Counted from the stretch's first letter, positions 17,354 through 26,454 are shown. The stretch: 64,000 nt of DNA from Micavibrio_B sp964633355 (GCA_964633355.1 CAZWGO010000004.1:86033-150032); one strand, 5' to 3'. Made by a program: numbers and translations. The notes: generated from the sequence alone by a model not told the origin.

Positions 17354-18037
17354 ATGACATCAAAATCCTCTGGTAACGCCCTTATTTATGTCCTGATTGC
17401 GATTATTCTGCTGGGGGCATTGAGTTTCGCGATTTCGCGCAGCAGTGATTCCAATCCTCAAGGCGAGATCAGCGAAGCCGCAGCCAAAACCGCCGCGACA
17501 TCTATTCTGGCTTATGAAGCGCAGGCCAAAATGGCGGTTAATCAGATGATTATGAACGGAACGAAACCTTCAGACATTGTTTATACAATGCCGTGGGAAC
17601 CAACATTTAATGACGCCCCGACAGCCAATAAACTATTTCATCCAGATGGCGGTGGCCTGCAGTGGAAAGGATTCAATCCCAGCATATTTAGAACAGGGGG
17701 AAATCCTACACCGGATTATAACCTATCAAACGCTTATAATGGATATTATGTCGGACGCTTTAATAACGTAGCGTGGACGGCGACTACAAACCGCGATATC
17801 ATATTTTCAGCTTATGCAGTAAAGCCCGAAATATGTGCAGAATTAAATCGAAAAGTTGATGGCACAACAGCAATCTATACTGTTGGAACCGGGGAATCTC
17901 CCCGAAGACTTTTTGTGCAGAATGCATATCATAATGGTGGATGGAATGACATAACGGCAACAACCTGCCCAGCCTGCGAAAACAAAAACTCCTTATGTGT
18001 TTCTAATACATATTACAGCGTGCTTTATGCCCGCTAA
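17354..18037 (+). CDS. pilin-like single-helix secreted protein (SGN family, copy 1)
   Basis: A 227-aa protein with a short N-terminal leader (MTSKSSGN) followed directly by a hydrophobic helix (ALIYVLIAIILLGALSFAI), the layout of type IV pilin-like proteins, but without the Glu at +5. The body is polar and ends with a cysteine cluster (CPACENKNSLC) and YYSVLYAR. The protein at 52231 has the same leader, helix, length range and final YYVLSAR, so the two form a paralogous family that I cannot name. Leader processing by a prepilin peptidase is inference. It converges on the chemoreceptor gene with 9 bp between stops. Confidence 0.7.
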   Translation: MTSKSSGNALIYVLIAIILLGALSFAISRSSDSNPQGEISEAAAKTAATSILAYEAQAKMAVNQMIMNGTKPSDIVYTMPWEPTFNDAPTANKLFHPDGGGLQWKGFNPSIFRTGGNPTPDYNLSNAYNGYYVGRFNNVAWTATTNRDIIFSAYAVKPEICAELNRKVDGTTAIYTVGTGESPRRLFVQNAYHNGGWNDITATTCPACENKNSLCVSNTYYSVLYAR

Positions 18038-18046
18038 GTCACCGGC

Positions 18047-19729
18047 TCAAACAGATTTTAGTCCAGATAAGAATTCGCTGACCAGTGACTGAAGCGCGGT
18101 GTTTTGCGCTTTAAGATCTTCTATGGACGAGGTTACGATCTTGGCAGATTTCATCGTATTGGCAGCTGCGCTTGAAACCTCGATAATATTATGGCTGATT
18201 TCCTGCGTCCCGTTTGATGTATGCGACACGTTGCGGGAAATTTCCTGGGTGGCCGATCCCTGTTCTTCTACCGCAGACGCGATTGTTGTCGAGATTTCAT
18301 TGATACGTTCGATTGTTTTTGAAATATCCGAGATCGATATGACAGCCTGTGACGTGGCAGATCTGACAGCGTTGATCTGGTTGGTGATATCTTCGGTCGC
18401 CTGACTTGTCTGCGTAGCAAGATTTTTAACTTCATTGGCAACAACGGCAAAGCCTTTGCCCGCTTCGCCTGCGCGCGCGGCTTCGATCGTCGCATTCAGT
18501 GCAAGAAGATTGGTCTGGCTTGCGATCTGGTTGATCATGTCGACAACCTCACCGATGCGTTCTGCGGCTTTTGACAATTCGTTGACCTGCTCTGTCGTCT
18601 TGCGGCTTTCTTCTGTCGCAGAGCCGACAACATTCGTTGCTTCCGACATCTGGCGGGAGATTTCAGAAACGGATGAGCTAAGCTCTTCGGTTGCGGCAAC
18701 AATAAACTGAATACTTTGAGATGACTCTTCGGATGCCTGGGCCACTTTCTCGGCTCTCGCAGATGTAGCATCTGATTGAATTGTCATTTCGGCGGCATTT
18801 TCATCGAGCTTTTGGACAGCTTCTAAAACTGTTGCCAGCACATCTCCGACATTATGATCGAATTCGCGAGAGAGGCGCTCGATTTCTAAGGCGCGACTTT
18901 CTTTTGCTTTTCTTTCTTCTTCTTGAGAAAGGCTGAGCGCATCGGCGCGCTCTAGGGTCAGGCGTAATTCATCAAGCGCGCGCGCCATATCGCCAATCTC
19001 ATCCTGACGGCTGATCCCAGCGACAGCCACGTTAAATTTCTTATTGCGAAGATCCTGCAAGGTACCCGAAGTAACCTTGATCGGCGCAGCAATCTCGCGG
19101 CGGGCAATAAAGACTGAAATCGCAATCCCTGCGGCCAGACCTGCAACGACGATAATAATGCTCAGCCAAAAACGCGTATCATAAAATTTTTGTAATGACG
19201 CTGAGGCATCGGCTATATCTTTATTGTTTAAATCCGCAAACTCGACGATTGATTTATTGAACGCCTTGCGATTATTGCGGTTAGCGTCATTGTCACCGAA
19301 AATACGGGCAGAAGGTGCGCCTTCGACACGGGCCAGCCTGACCGTTTCAGTTCTCGCCGCGACGAAATCTTTCGCGTCTTTTTCCATGATAGCGAATTGC
19401 GACTGCTGTTCCGGTGGCAGCAAAGCCTCCCATTCAGCCAATCGCTCCTGCAACTTGCCGAGATTTTCTAAAAGCGGTTTACCGAATTTCTCCACGTCTT
19501 CAGCAGAGCTGGACATGTAAATACCGCGAGAATCCATGACAACTGCAAGAACCAGCCCGTTGACCCGTTCTCCGAGAACCGCCCGGGCCGATGCTTGCTC
19601 TATTTCAGAAACGCGCTGATTGAATGTACGGATGCTGTCTATGCCTATCATGGCGACAATGACGGTGACGACCGCCATAACAACAACGATAAGACCTATT
19701 TTCGTAATGATTTTTGCATTCTGCAACAT
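18047..19729 (-). CDS. methyl-accepting chemotaxis protein
   Basis: A 560-aa transmembrane chemoreceptor. It has a first helix (about 10-30), a periplasmic helical domain (about 35-185), a second helix IIIVVAGLAAGIAISVF (about 193-210), a HAMP linker, and a long cytoplasmic signalling domain whose hairpin tip reads ARAGEAGKGFAVVANEVKNL (about 420-440), the CheA/CheW contact region. The ligand domain looks like a small four-helix bundle, so its ligand cannot be guessed. No C-terminal CheR-tethering pentapeptide is seen. No che genes lie nearby, so it is an orphan receptor gene. Confidence 0.93.
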   Translation of the reverse strand: MLQNAKIITKIGLIVVVMAVVTVIVAMIGIDSIRTFNQRVSEIEQASARAVLGERVNGLVLAVVMDSRGIYMSSSAEDVEKFGKPLLENLGKLQERLAEWEALLPPEQQSQFAIMEKDAKDFVAARTETVRLARVEGAPSARIFGDNDANRNNRKAFNKSIVEFADLNNKDIADASASLQKFYDTRFWLSIIIVVAGLAAGIAISVFIARREIAAPIKVTSGTLQDLRNKKFNVAVAGISRQDEIGDMARALDELRLTLERADALSLSQEEERKAKESRALEIERLSREFDHNVGDVLATVLEAVQKLDENAAEMTIQSDATSARAEKVAQASEESSQSIQFIVAATEELSSSVSEISRQMSEATNVVGSATEESRKTTEQVNELSKAAERIGEVVDMINQIASQTNLLALNATIEAARAGEAGKGFAVVANEVKNLATQTSQATEDITNQINAVRSATSQAVISISDISKTIERINEISTTIASAVEEQGSATQEISRNVSHTSNGTQEISHNIIEVSSAAANTMKSAKIVTSSIEDLKAQNTALQSLVSEFLSGLKSV

Positions 19730-19812
19730 AAACGGCTCCTTATTTCCGGTTACGAGTGTATTCGGAAATGTTTAAGAAATTTCAACGACGTTATAGAAAC
19801 AAATTTCTCTAT

Positions 19813-20886
19813 TTAGAAATCGACAACCATGCCTGTTACGACACTCGTGGCATCAAATTCTTCCCCGCCCGCGACATCTATTTTGTACTGGGATAGAGAT
19901 GATCTGATTTGTATGCCGGGAGCCAAAGTATAGGTAAACCCGCCAGTAAAACGGTCGGTATCAATCTCGGTGCCGACATTGTCTTTCTTGTTATAATAAG
20001 AAGCACCTAGTGTTAATTTATCGATCTTATAATTACCGCCAACAGCCAGATAACTGACATCGTCATCCTCACTGCCCTCGTCATCCACCTGATAACTTAC
20101 GCCGACACTGAAATCTTCATATCCAAGGACAAGGCCTGCATTCCAGGCTTCGCGGTCCTCGGCGCCGCCTGTTTCGGCTGTCGCATGGGTATATCCGGCA
20201 CCCGTTGTAATTTTTATATCTTTGATCGTACTTTGATACCTGACAGCCACGTCCCAAATATCGCTAGTGGGCGATACATCGTCTCCATCAATTGAATTAC
20301 CGTTATCGCCGCGGGATGGGTCAAGCTCAGGCGTATAGGAAACACCTGCCTGTAATCCACTATACAGAGGGGTCAGGTAGGTTATCTTGTCATTCTTACC
20401 GGATATATTCTGATCATAATCGGTTTCGCCGACAGGAACACCCAAAGCGGTAGTGTTTACCGGAACGATCTGCTGACGGACGCCGTCTATGTCGCGGTCA
20501 GCTGACGGCGCGGCCGCCTGAAGTAGGAAAGTTGCACCATCTTTTCCACCAAAATTGACCTGGCCCCAATCGCCGGACGCATAAAGGAATGTTTCATCCG
20601 TATCAAAATCATCCCCTGCATCAACCTGCCCTTCGACCTGAACGCCGATTCTCAGACCGTTTTCAAGTTTCTTTTCGGCAATAAAGTGAATCTCCGAGGA
20701 TCTCAATATACCTGTTTTATCTACACCGGGTCCGGCAGGCGCACTATCCTGATCCGTATAATTGCCATAGATCTTCATATATCCACCCAGCTCTATGTCA
20801 AAACCGTTTTCGTTCTCGGCGGCTTGAGCGGGCATCGCAAAACTGACTGCACATAGGCAGCTTAATATAGAAGCTTGTAATTTCAT
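19813..20886 (-). CDS. general outer membrane porin
   Basis: A 357-aa beta-barrel porin of the Gram-negative (OmpC/PhoE-like, gram_neg_porins) type. It has a signal peptide cut after MPAQA, an acidic mature N-terminus with ELGGYMKIYG, alternating amphipathic strands such as GLRIGVQVEGQ and QVNFGGKDGATFL, and the final VVDF whose terminal Phe is the sorting signal for the BAM complex. Many acidic loops (EDDDV, DGDDVSP) suggest cation preference. Single gene with its own 80-bp upstream region. Confidence 0.85.
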   Translation of the reverse strand: MKLQASILSCLCAVSFAMPAQAAENENGFDIELGGYMKIYGNYTDQDSAPAGPGVDKTGILRSSEIHFIAEKKLENGLRIGVQVEGQVDAGDDFDTDETFLYASGDWGQVNFGGKDGATFLLQAAAPSADRDIDGVRQQIVPVNTTALGVPVGETDYDQNISGKNDKITYLTPLYSGLQAGVSYTPELDPSRGDNGNSIDGDDVSPTSDIWDVAVRYQSTIKDIKITTGAGYTHATAETGGAEDREAWNAGLVLGYEDFSVGVSYQVDDEGSEDDDVSYLAVGGNYKIDKLTLGASYYNKKDNVGTEIDTDRFTGGFTYTLAPGIQIRSSLSQYKIDVAGGEEFDATSVVTGMVVDF

Positions 20887-20970
20887 GGCGGGACTCTAAT
20901 GAGAATAGGAATAATATTGCAGAAAATTTTATCTGTTTTTCAACGGAATGCAAATTCTATTTATAAAATC

Positions 20971-21588
20971 TTATTTAATCAGGTCAAAAATTGTTTGTTG
21001 CAGCGCTTCTATACCGGTTTTTTCACGCGAGCTGACGGGGTGAATTTGAGGAAAGGCTGCAGGTGATTTTTTTAAATATGTTTCAACAAAATCAGTCACC
21101 TGCTCGAGGTCTTTCTTTTTAACTTCATCAATCTTGGTTAGAATAACTCGATAAAACACGGCTGCTTCATCGAGCATTTTCATCATCTGGCGGTCGGTAT
21201 CTTTCAGGCCGTGGCGGCTATCCACCAAGACAAACGCCGCGCGTAAATTTGGCCGGCCTCGCAGATAATCCTTGATAAGCAAATCCCATGTGGCCTGCAT
21301 TTGCTTGGATACTTTCGCATAGCCGTACCCCGGCATATCGACCAGATGAAATTTATCGCCCGTATTAAAAAAATTGAGCTGCTGCGTTCTTCCGGGTGTT
21401 TTTGAAACATGCGCGATATCACGGCCCATGATCGCGTTGATCAGGGATGATTTCCCGACATTGGAACGGCCAGCGAACGCCACTTCCGGCAGCGAGAAAT
21501 CAGGCAATTGCCCAAGCTGCGCCACGCCGAAAACGAAATCGCATTTCCCGCCGAAAAGTTTTCGTAGATGTTCAGGTGGCAAACTCAT
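20971..21588 (-). CDS. engB: ribosome-biogenesis GTPase EngB/YsxC
   Basis: A small TrmE-Era family GTPase needed for late assembly of the large ribosomal subunit. The 205-aa protein has G1 GRSNVGKSS, G2 TPGRTQQ, G3 DMPGYGYA and G4 TKID in order. It sits 3 bp downstream of yidC, the common order in this class. Confidence 0.94.
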   Translation of the reverse strand: MSLPPEHLRKLFGGKCDFVFGVAQLGQLPDFSLPEVAFAGRSNVGKSSLINAIMGRDIAHVSKTPGRTQQLNFFNTGDKFHLVDMPGYGYAKVSKQMQATWDLLIKDYLRGRPNLRAAFVLVDSRHGLKDTDRQMMKMLDEAAVFYRVILTKIDEVKKKDLEQVTDFVETYLKKSPAAFPQIHPVSSREKTGIEALQQTIFDLIK

Positions 21589-21591
21589 TAC

Positions 21592-23523
21592 TTAAAACTT
21601 CTTTTCGCCGTCTTTGCTGTCTTTGCCTTCAGCCGCATCGAGAAGCTTATCTTCAGCATCGAATAAAGCTTCTTCGACATCGACAACTTTATGCTTCAGA
21701 TATTCTTTTTCGGCTTTAGCTTTCGTTACCACGTCTTCCATGATGGTCTGGTGGCTTGCCGCATGGGCCAGTGCCTCGTCCTTTTCGAACAGGTAAACCG
21801 GCACGCCCATTTTCTTCATGATCGCATATTGCTGAATGAAGGAAATCAGGTTCGAAAACGTCCAGTAAATAACAAGACCGGATGGGAATTTTGACAACAC
21901 GAATGTCATGACCCATGGCATAAACCGCATCATGTCCTTTTGGATCGCATCGGTCGGCGGCGGATTTAATTTTTGTTGCAACAGCATCAAAATCAGCATC
22001 GCAATCGACCACGGCCCGATATGAAGAATCGACGGCACGTTATACGGCAAAAGGCCGAATAGATTGAAAAAACTCAAAGGATCCTGCTCGGACAGATCCT
22101 TGATCCAGCCGAAAAACGGTGCATGGCGCATTTCAATAGAAATCGAGATGACTTTATAAACCGCGAAGAAGATTGGAATTTGCAAAAGAAGCGGGAAACA
22201 GCCAGCCATCGGATTGACGCGTTCAGTCTCATAAAGCTTGATCAATTCCTGTTGCAGCTTCGGTTTATCGTTCGCATATTTGACGCGAAGCTCGGCCATG
22301 CGCGGTGCAACGACTTTCATCTTGGCAAATGATTTATAGGAAGCGTTAGCCAGAGGGAATACGGCCAGCCGCACAAGACAGGTCAGAAGAATGATCGCAA
22401 CACCGAAATTGCCGACCCATGAATTGAACAATGTAAGGAAGAAATACATCGGGCGGGTCAGAAAATAAAGTATGCCGAAATCAACCGCGAGGTCCAAATG
22501 CTTCACGCCGATTTTTGATTCATATGTATCAAGAATGTCGATTTTCTTGGCACCGACAAAAACATGGGATTTGCTTTCGGCAGACGCACCTTTTTCAACC
22601 ACTACGCCTTCGCCGCGCACATCGACCTGAAACAGGGATTTCTCCTCCGGCTCGGCAGGCACTGATGTAAAGCGGTACGTATGCTTGCTGGTTTGATCCG
22701 GAATAACCGACGACATCCAGTATTTCTCGCCAAAGCCGATCCAGCCATTATTGCCTTCGAAAGACTGGTTAGGCTCCTTGATCAGTTTCTTATATTTGAT
22801 CTCGTGCAATTCTTCGCCGACATAACCAATTGGTCCTTCATAGCCGACGCTAGAATCATGATGCGGAATACCTTTGCGAGTGACGGCAGCATAAGGATAG
22901 ACCGTCACGGCCTTGTCCGAATTATTTGTTACTTTCTGCGTTACGCTGAACATGAAATTATCGTCGATTTCGATTTTGCGCTCGAACACAAGACCGCTAC
23001 CGTTATCCCATTGCAAAACGAGCGGAGCCGAAGGTGTCAATTCTTCTTCTTTGGAAATCTTTTTCCAGACGGCGTTCTTATCGGGAACGGCAGTTGACGA
23101 ATCGTCGGCGATCCAGCCGTTTTCTGCATAATACGGATTTTCAGTCCCAAGCGGTGAATACATGGTCACAGGTTCATTGCCATGCAATTTCGTGAAATAG
23201 TTTTTAAGCTGCACGTCGTCGATGCGCCCGCCGGTCAGGGAAATCGTGCCTTCGATCTGGGACGAGGCAAATTTCACGCGGCCCGCTTCGGAAACGATCT
23301 CGAAACGCGGACGAATGGTTTTTGCTTCGGCATTCGCCGTTTCATTTGAAGTGGGGGCAGGCTTAGCCGCCATGATGGCCGCTTGTTGACGCGCAGCCTC
23401 AACTCTTGGCTTCATGACGAAATGATCGAAGCCGAACCAAAGAACGACCGAGCATGCCAGGAAGATGATCAGGTTGCGAATATCCTGAGGATGCATGCCG
23501 TTTGGAGAATTATTGTCGTTCAT
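21592..23523 (-). CDS. yidC: membrane protein insertase YidC
   Basis: Inserts and folds inner membrane proteins alone or with SecYEG. The 643-aa protein shows the Gram-negative layout: an N-terminal signal-anchor (IIFLACSVVLWFGF, about 18-32), a large periplasmic beta-domain (about 60-370) and the conserved five-helix core with FPLANASYKSFAKMK, MAGCFPLLLQIPIFFA and SGLVIYWTFSNLIS. After the core comes an unusually long acidic/charged tail of about 60 residues (KAEKEYLKH to KDSKDGEKKF), which may contact the ribosome. It lies in the rpmH-rnpA-yidD-yidC-engB unit. Confidence 0.95.
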   Translation of the reverse strand: MNDNNSPNGMHPQDIRNLIIFLACSVVLWFGFDHFVMKPRVEAARQQAAIMAAKPAPTSNETANAEAKTIRPRFEIVSEAGRVKFASSQIEGTISLTGGRIDDVQLKNYFTKLHGNEPVTMYSPLGTENPYYAENGWIADDSSTAVPDKNAVWKKISKEEELTPSAPLVLQWDNGSGLVFERKIEIDDNFMFSVTQKVTNNSDKAVTVYPYAAVTRKGIPHHDSSVGYEGPIGYVGEELHEIKYKKLIKEPNQSFEGNNGWIGFGEKYWMSSVIPDQTSKHTYRFTSVPAEPEEKSLFQVDVRGEGVVVEKGASAESKSHVFVGAKKIDILDTYESKIGVKHLDLAVDFGILYFLTRPMYFFLTLFNSWVGNFGVAIILLTCLVRLAVFPLANASYKSFAKMKVVAPRMAELRVKYANDKPKLQQELIKLYETERVNPMAGCFPLLLQIPIFFAVYKVISISIEMRHAPFFGWIKDLSEQDPLSFFNLFGLLPYNVPSILHIGPWSIAMLILMLLQQKLNPPPTDAIQKDMMRFMPWVMTFVLSKFPSGLVIYWTFSNLISFIQQYAIMKKMGVPVYLFEKDEALAHAASHQTIMEDVVTKAKAEKEYLKHKVVDVEEALFDAEDKLLDAAEGKDSKDGEKKF

Positions 23524-23529
23524 TTCAGT

Positions 23530-23799
23530 CTAGCCTTTATTTTGATTTTTGCTCTTATAGCCTAGGAGAGATCGCCACGCAAACCGCTCCGGCACCGGGT
23601 CCATCCAGGACGTCTTAATCCACGGATTACATTTTAAAATACGGATCGATCCCAATATTAACCCTTTGGCAGCCCCGTGTTTTTCCAGCGCTTCATGCAT
23701 ATAGCACGAACAGGTCGGGGAAAAACGGCATTGATTGCCCATAAAAGGGGACAGGGTTTTTTGGTAGATCAGAACGAAGAACTGCAGCAGTTTTTTCAT
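23530..23799 (-). CDS. yidD: membrane insertion efficiency factor YidD
   Basis: A small (89 aa) membrane-associated factor that assists YidC. It contains the family marks YQKTLSPFMG, CRFSPTCSCYMHEAL and CNPW with conserved cysteines. The start ATG 23799 overlaps the rnpA stop as ATGA; the longer in-frame start 10 codons upstream would lie inside rnpA and is not conserved. Confidence 0.93.
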   Translation of the reverse strand: MKKLLQFFVLIYQKTLSPFMGNQCRFSPTCSCYMHEALEKHGAAKGLILGSIRILKCNPWIKTSWMDPVPERFAWRSLLGYKSKNQNKG

Positions 23800-24182
23800 T
23801 CCTTCAACAATTCCAGCTTTTTCAAGCACCAGATCAGGTCTTTTTTTAATAACTCGAAATCCCGATCTGCTGTGCCGTAACGACCGGTGACCATATAATC
23901 CATGTTTTCGGCAGCCCTGACGGGCAAGATTTCACAGGCAGCGGCTTTCAAACGGCGCTTGATACGGTTGCGATCATGAGCGCGTTTGGCAGTTTTCTTG
24001 CTGCAGGAAATGCACAAACCGTAAGTCTCCGACCCTTTGCGCTTGCTCTCGAAACGCGGCAAAGCCTGTAATACCAGACCTTCCGCCGTCCAGCGCTTTT
24101 CGCGCGATTTACGCAAAATGTCAAAAGCCGCCTGAGGTCCAAGGCGGCTGATGTTATTCATTTGCTCTTTAGAAGCCTGCAT
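23796..24182 (-). CDS. rnpA: ribonuclease P protein component
   Basis: Binds the RNase P RNA and helps it mature tRNA 5' ends. The 128-aa basic protein carries the signature RNRIKRRLK region (within AHDRNRIKRRLKAA). The start at 24182 has a strong AGGAGG four bases upstream; an internal Met at codon 8 is less well placed. It sits 25 bp after rpmH, the near-universal pairing. Confidence 0.92.
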   Translation of the reverse strand: MQASKEQMNNISRLGPQAAFDILRKSREKRWTAEGLVLQALPRFESKRKGSETYGLCISCSKKTAKRAHDRNRIKRRLKAAACEILPVRAAENMDYMVTGRYGTADRDFELLKKDLIWCLKKLELLKE

Positions 24183-24207
24183 TTGGCCTCCTATATATAA
24201 AGAGTAA

Positions 24208-24348
24208 TTAAGCGCTCAAAACCTTGCGGCCTTTGGCGCGGCGGCGAGCCAAAACTTTTTGGCCGTTGGCAGTTGCCATGCGGGAGCGGAAACCATGGCG
24301 GCGGGCGCGAACAAGGTTAGATGGTTGGTAGGTGCGTTTGGTAGCCAT
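24208..24348 (-). CDS. rpmH: 50S ribosomal protein L34
   Basis: A 46-aa very basic protein beginning MATKRTYQPSNLVRARRHGF and ending KGRKVLSA, matching bacterial L34 almost end to end. The RBS CGGAGATACAACC precedes the ATG. It is the first gene of the rpmH-rnpA-yidD-yidC-engB run. dnaA, its neighbour in many bacteria, is not present; instead an unknown plus-strand gene is divergent. Confidence 0.95.
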   Translation of the reverse strand: MATKRTYQPSNLVRARRHGFRSRMATANGQKVLARRRAKGRKVLSA

Positions 24349-24377
24349 GGTTGTATCTCCGTAAAAATTCTATGCCG

Positions 24378-24407
24378 TGTATAAAGGATCGGAGCTTCAA
24401 GAGTCAA
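24378..24407 (-). promoter_or_regulatory. sigma-70 type promoter of rpmH
   Basis: Read on the minus strand: TTGACT (24407-24402), an 18-bp spacer and TATACA (24383-24378), with the start ATG 30 bp further on. Both boxes are one base from consensus. The whole ribosome/YidC unit is probably read from here. Confidence 0.7.
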
Positions 24408-24411
24408 CCAT

Positions 24412-24420
24412 TTATCCACA
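24412..24420 (+). promoter_or_regulatory. perfect DnaA box next to the rpmH promoter
   Basis: TTATCCACA lies 4 bp upstream of the rpmH -35 box and is followed by an AT-rich stretch (24429-24490). It could bind DnaA and couple rpmH transcription to replication state, or be a relic of the ancestral dnaA-rpmH origin. A single box is not enough to call an origin. Confidence 0.5.
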
Positions 24421-24536
24421 AATAAGGATTGCATTCTTTAGTTATTATGTAATATAAATTTATTTCGATTATGTCTTTTTTATTAACCTTCAATGGCTTA
24501 ATCTCTTGGCACGAATAACTCGAGGAATTCTTATAT

Positions 24537-25157
24537 ATGTACGAAGATAATAACTGGGCTGCCGTTACCGGCGACGAACTTGACGGATTTTTGAGCCAGA
24601 TCGGCCAAATTGACGGTAAATATGTAACTTCTGCGCAATCGACCGAAGTTTCCTACCGCATGCTGCCTTTCTACGACAATGTGGCGCTGATCCGCCTGAA
24701 AGACCGTAGCTGGGGCAAGCCGAAACTGGCTATTTACTATCTGACCATGGAAGGCAATCTCTTCCGCCTGAACGGCACCTCCCCGCCGATCCATGAAGTG
24801 AACTCCAAAGCGCCTGTTAAAATCACGGACGATAACGTTCTCGAATACTTGCGCTTTTTCTGCTTCTTTGTCCGCGGCGAAGAAGGCCCGTTCCTGATCG
24901 CAGAAACCATGGACGATCCATATATTCCGGCCAACCTCGATCCGAAAACCAAGGCGGTTATCGAAGGCACAGTTCGCGCCGCGTCCTATGAAGGTAAGAA
25001 CGAACAAGGCTACTTTATGTGCGACGCCGTCGTGTATTATTCCAACGCGCTCTTTATCGCCAACTTTGCGGTCCAGCCATCGGGCATGATCGAAATGCTG
25101 GATGATGAACCGATCGCCGCGGATCTCGCGGTTAAAGTCGACGCGCCTGTAACCTGA
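24537..25157 (+). CDS. hypothetical protein, family A (paralog at 46.3 kb)
   Basis: A 206-aa soluble-looking protein without signal peptide that I cannot assign to a named family. It shares a clear pattern with the gap-broken gene at 46318: ELPFYKNSKFFDI-like versus MLPFYDNVALI near residue 45, then SPPIHEVNSKAPVKI and YLRFFCFFVRGEEGPFLIAE followed by DD, and a C-terminal half of similar spacing. These aligned blocks decide the strand: an equally long open frame on the minus strand (24531-25163) is a shadow. GAGGAA lies ten bases before the ATG. The stop is immediately followed by a palindromic repeat. Confidence 0.75.
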   Translation: MYEDNNWAAVTGDELDGFLSQIGQIDGKYVTSAQSTEVSYRMLPFYDNVALIRLKDRSWGKPKLAIYYLTMEGNLFRLNGTSPPIHEVNSKAPVKITDDNVLEYLRFFCFFVRGEEGPFLIAETMDDPYIPANLDPKTKAVIEGTVRAASYEGKNEQGYFMCDAVVYYSNALFIANFAVQPSGMIEMLDDEPIAADLAVKVDAPVT

Positions 25158-25187
25158 TGTCATCCCTGCGAAAGCAGGGATCTCTTT
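25158..25187. repeat. palindromic intergenic repeat, single arm
   Basis: Begins TGTCATCCCTGCGAAAGCAG and continues GGATCTCTTT, abutting the stop codon of the previous gene. An open frame of the next gene can be extended back through it, but that extension is repeat sequence, not protein. Confidence 0.85.
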
Positions 25188-25219
25188 GCAAAAGCCGCGA
25201 ACACGCCTATGTTCCCTAC

Positions 25220-26416
25220 ATGGCGAAATCTAAAAACAACTATGACATCATCATCACCGGCGGCGGACTTGCGGGATTGACGCTTGCTTGTCTCTTGGGC
25301 ACGCATAATTTCTCCGTGCTTTGCCTCGACCGCGATACGGCCTCTAACAATAACGCCAATGCCCGCGCTACCGTTTTATCGCATGGCACCAGTTTGGTTT
25401 TGAAAGAAGCGGGCCTTTGGGACAAGATCGAACCTCTCGCCTGCCCTATTCACAAAATCGATATTCTCGACGGCAATTCGCCGGTACTGATGGATTTTCT
25501 CTCGGAGGATGTGGATGGCAAAGCTTTCGGCCATAACATCGAAAATTCTCTCCTCCTTAATCTACTCGAACAAAAAATTAAAAAACTCAAAACCGTAACA
25601 CACCTGACAGCATCGGAAATTGTCGATATCAAAACCGATAATCACGCTGCTTATGTTACGACGAAAGACAAGAAAAAATATTCAGCGCCACTTCTCATCG
25701 GGGCCGATGGCCGCAATTCCTTCATCCGTAAATCCTTGAATATCCCGACGCATGGCTGGAGCTATGAGCAGACGGCGATTGTCGCCACGCTTCAACACGC
25801 AAATTCGCACAACAATGTCGCGGTTGAACATTTTAGAAAAGAAGGCCCGCTGGCCATTTTGCCTTTATCCGATGATGTAAAAGGCAAACATAGATCAACG
25901 CTCGTCTGGACCGTAGACACGCGCAGCGCAAAATCTCTCCTCGACATGGATGAAAATATTTTCAATGCCGCGCTAGCCGCACGCATGCCGCAATCATATG
26001 GAGAAATTAAGCTTGCGTCGAGACGCATGTCTTATCCGCTCTCGCTCCAGCACGCGCATCACTATATCGGAAATCGCATTGCCTTAATCGCCGACGCCGC
26101 ACATGGCATGCACCCGATTGCCGGACAAGGCCTCAATATGGGCATGCGCGATATAAAAGCATTGTCGGATATTCTGATCGACGCGCGAAATACCAAAGAA
26201 GACTTCGGCTCTGACAATATTTTAAAGAAATACCAGCGTGCGCGCCATTTCGACAATATGACGATGATGGCGGCGACCGACGCCTTAAATAAACTTTTCT
26301 CGAACGATCTTCCCTTTGTCGGGCATCTGCGCCGCATCGGTGTTGCCGCGATCAATAAAATCCCGCCCGCCAAGCGTTTCTTTATGCATCAGGCGATGGG
26401 TCTAAAAGCTAAATAA
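25220..26416 (+). CDS. UbiH/COQ6-family FAD monooxygenase
   Basis: A flavin-dependent aromatic hydroxylase, most likely for a ubiquinone ring position. The 398-aa protein has the dinucleotide fold IIITGGGLAGLTLACLLG at its start, the DG motif GADGRNSFIRKSL near 170, and ALIADAAHGMHPIAGQGLNM near 290, corresponding to the second FAD motif. Which hydroxylation (C1, C5 or C6) it performs cannot be told from sequence; alphaproteobacterial UbiL/UbiM-type enzymes act on several positions. The start ATG 25220 follows the repeat element and puts the Rossmann strand at the usual distance from the N-terminus. Confidence 0.85.
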   Translation: MAKSKNNYDIIITGGGLAGLTLACLLGTHNFSVLCLDRDTASNNNANARATVLSHGTSLVLKEAGLWDKIEPLACPIHKIDILDGNSPVLMDFLSEDVDGKAFGHNIENSLLLNLLEQKIKKLKTVTHLTASEIVDIKTDNHAAYVTTKDKKKYSAPLLIGADGRNSFIRKSLNIPTHGWSYEQTAIVATLQHANSHNNVAVEHFRKEGPLAILPLSDDVKGKHRSTLVWTVDTRSAKSLLDMDENIFNAALAARMPQSYGEIKLASRRMSYPLSLQHAHHYIGNRIALIADAAHGMHPIAGQGLNMGMRDIKALSDILIDARNTKEDFGSDNILKKYQRARHFDNMTMMAATDALNKLFSNDLPFVGHLRRIGVAAINKIPPAKRFFMHQAMGLKAK

Positions 26417-26425
26417 TAATATTTC

Positions 26426-26454
26426 TTGACAATCAAGCATTATGTAAATAATAT
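26426..26454 (+). promoter_or_regulatory. sigma-70 promoter of the lipoprotein gene
   Basis: TTGACA (26426-26431), a 17-bp spacer and TAATAT (26449-26454): a consensus -35, optimal spacing and a near-consensus -10. The spacer contains TTATGTAAA, close to the TTATGTAAT motif found at 24445, 38300 and 40779. Confidence 0.75.

Noticed and set aside
24412..24490. Replication origin next to rpmH
   Set aside because: Only one DnaA box and no dnaA, dnaN or gidA neighbour; AT-rich DNA alone is not enough.
24531..25163. A 210-codon open frame on the minus strand opposite the family A gene
   Set aside because: The plus-strand frame shares conserved blocks with the gene at 46318, so the minus frame is a compositional shadow.
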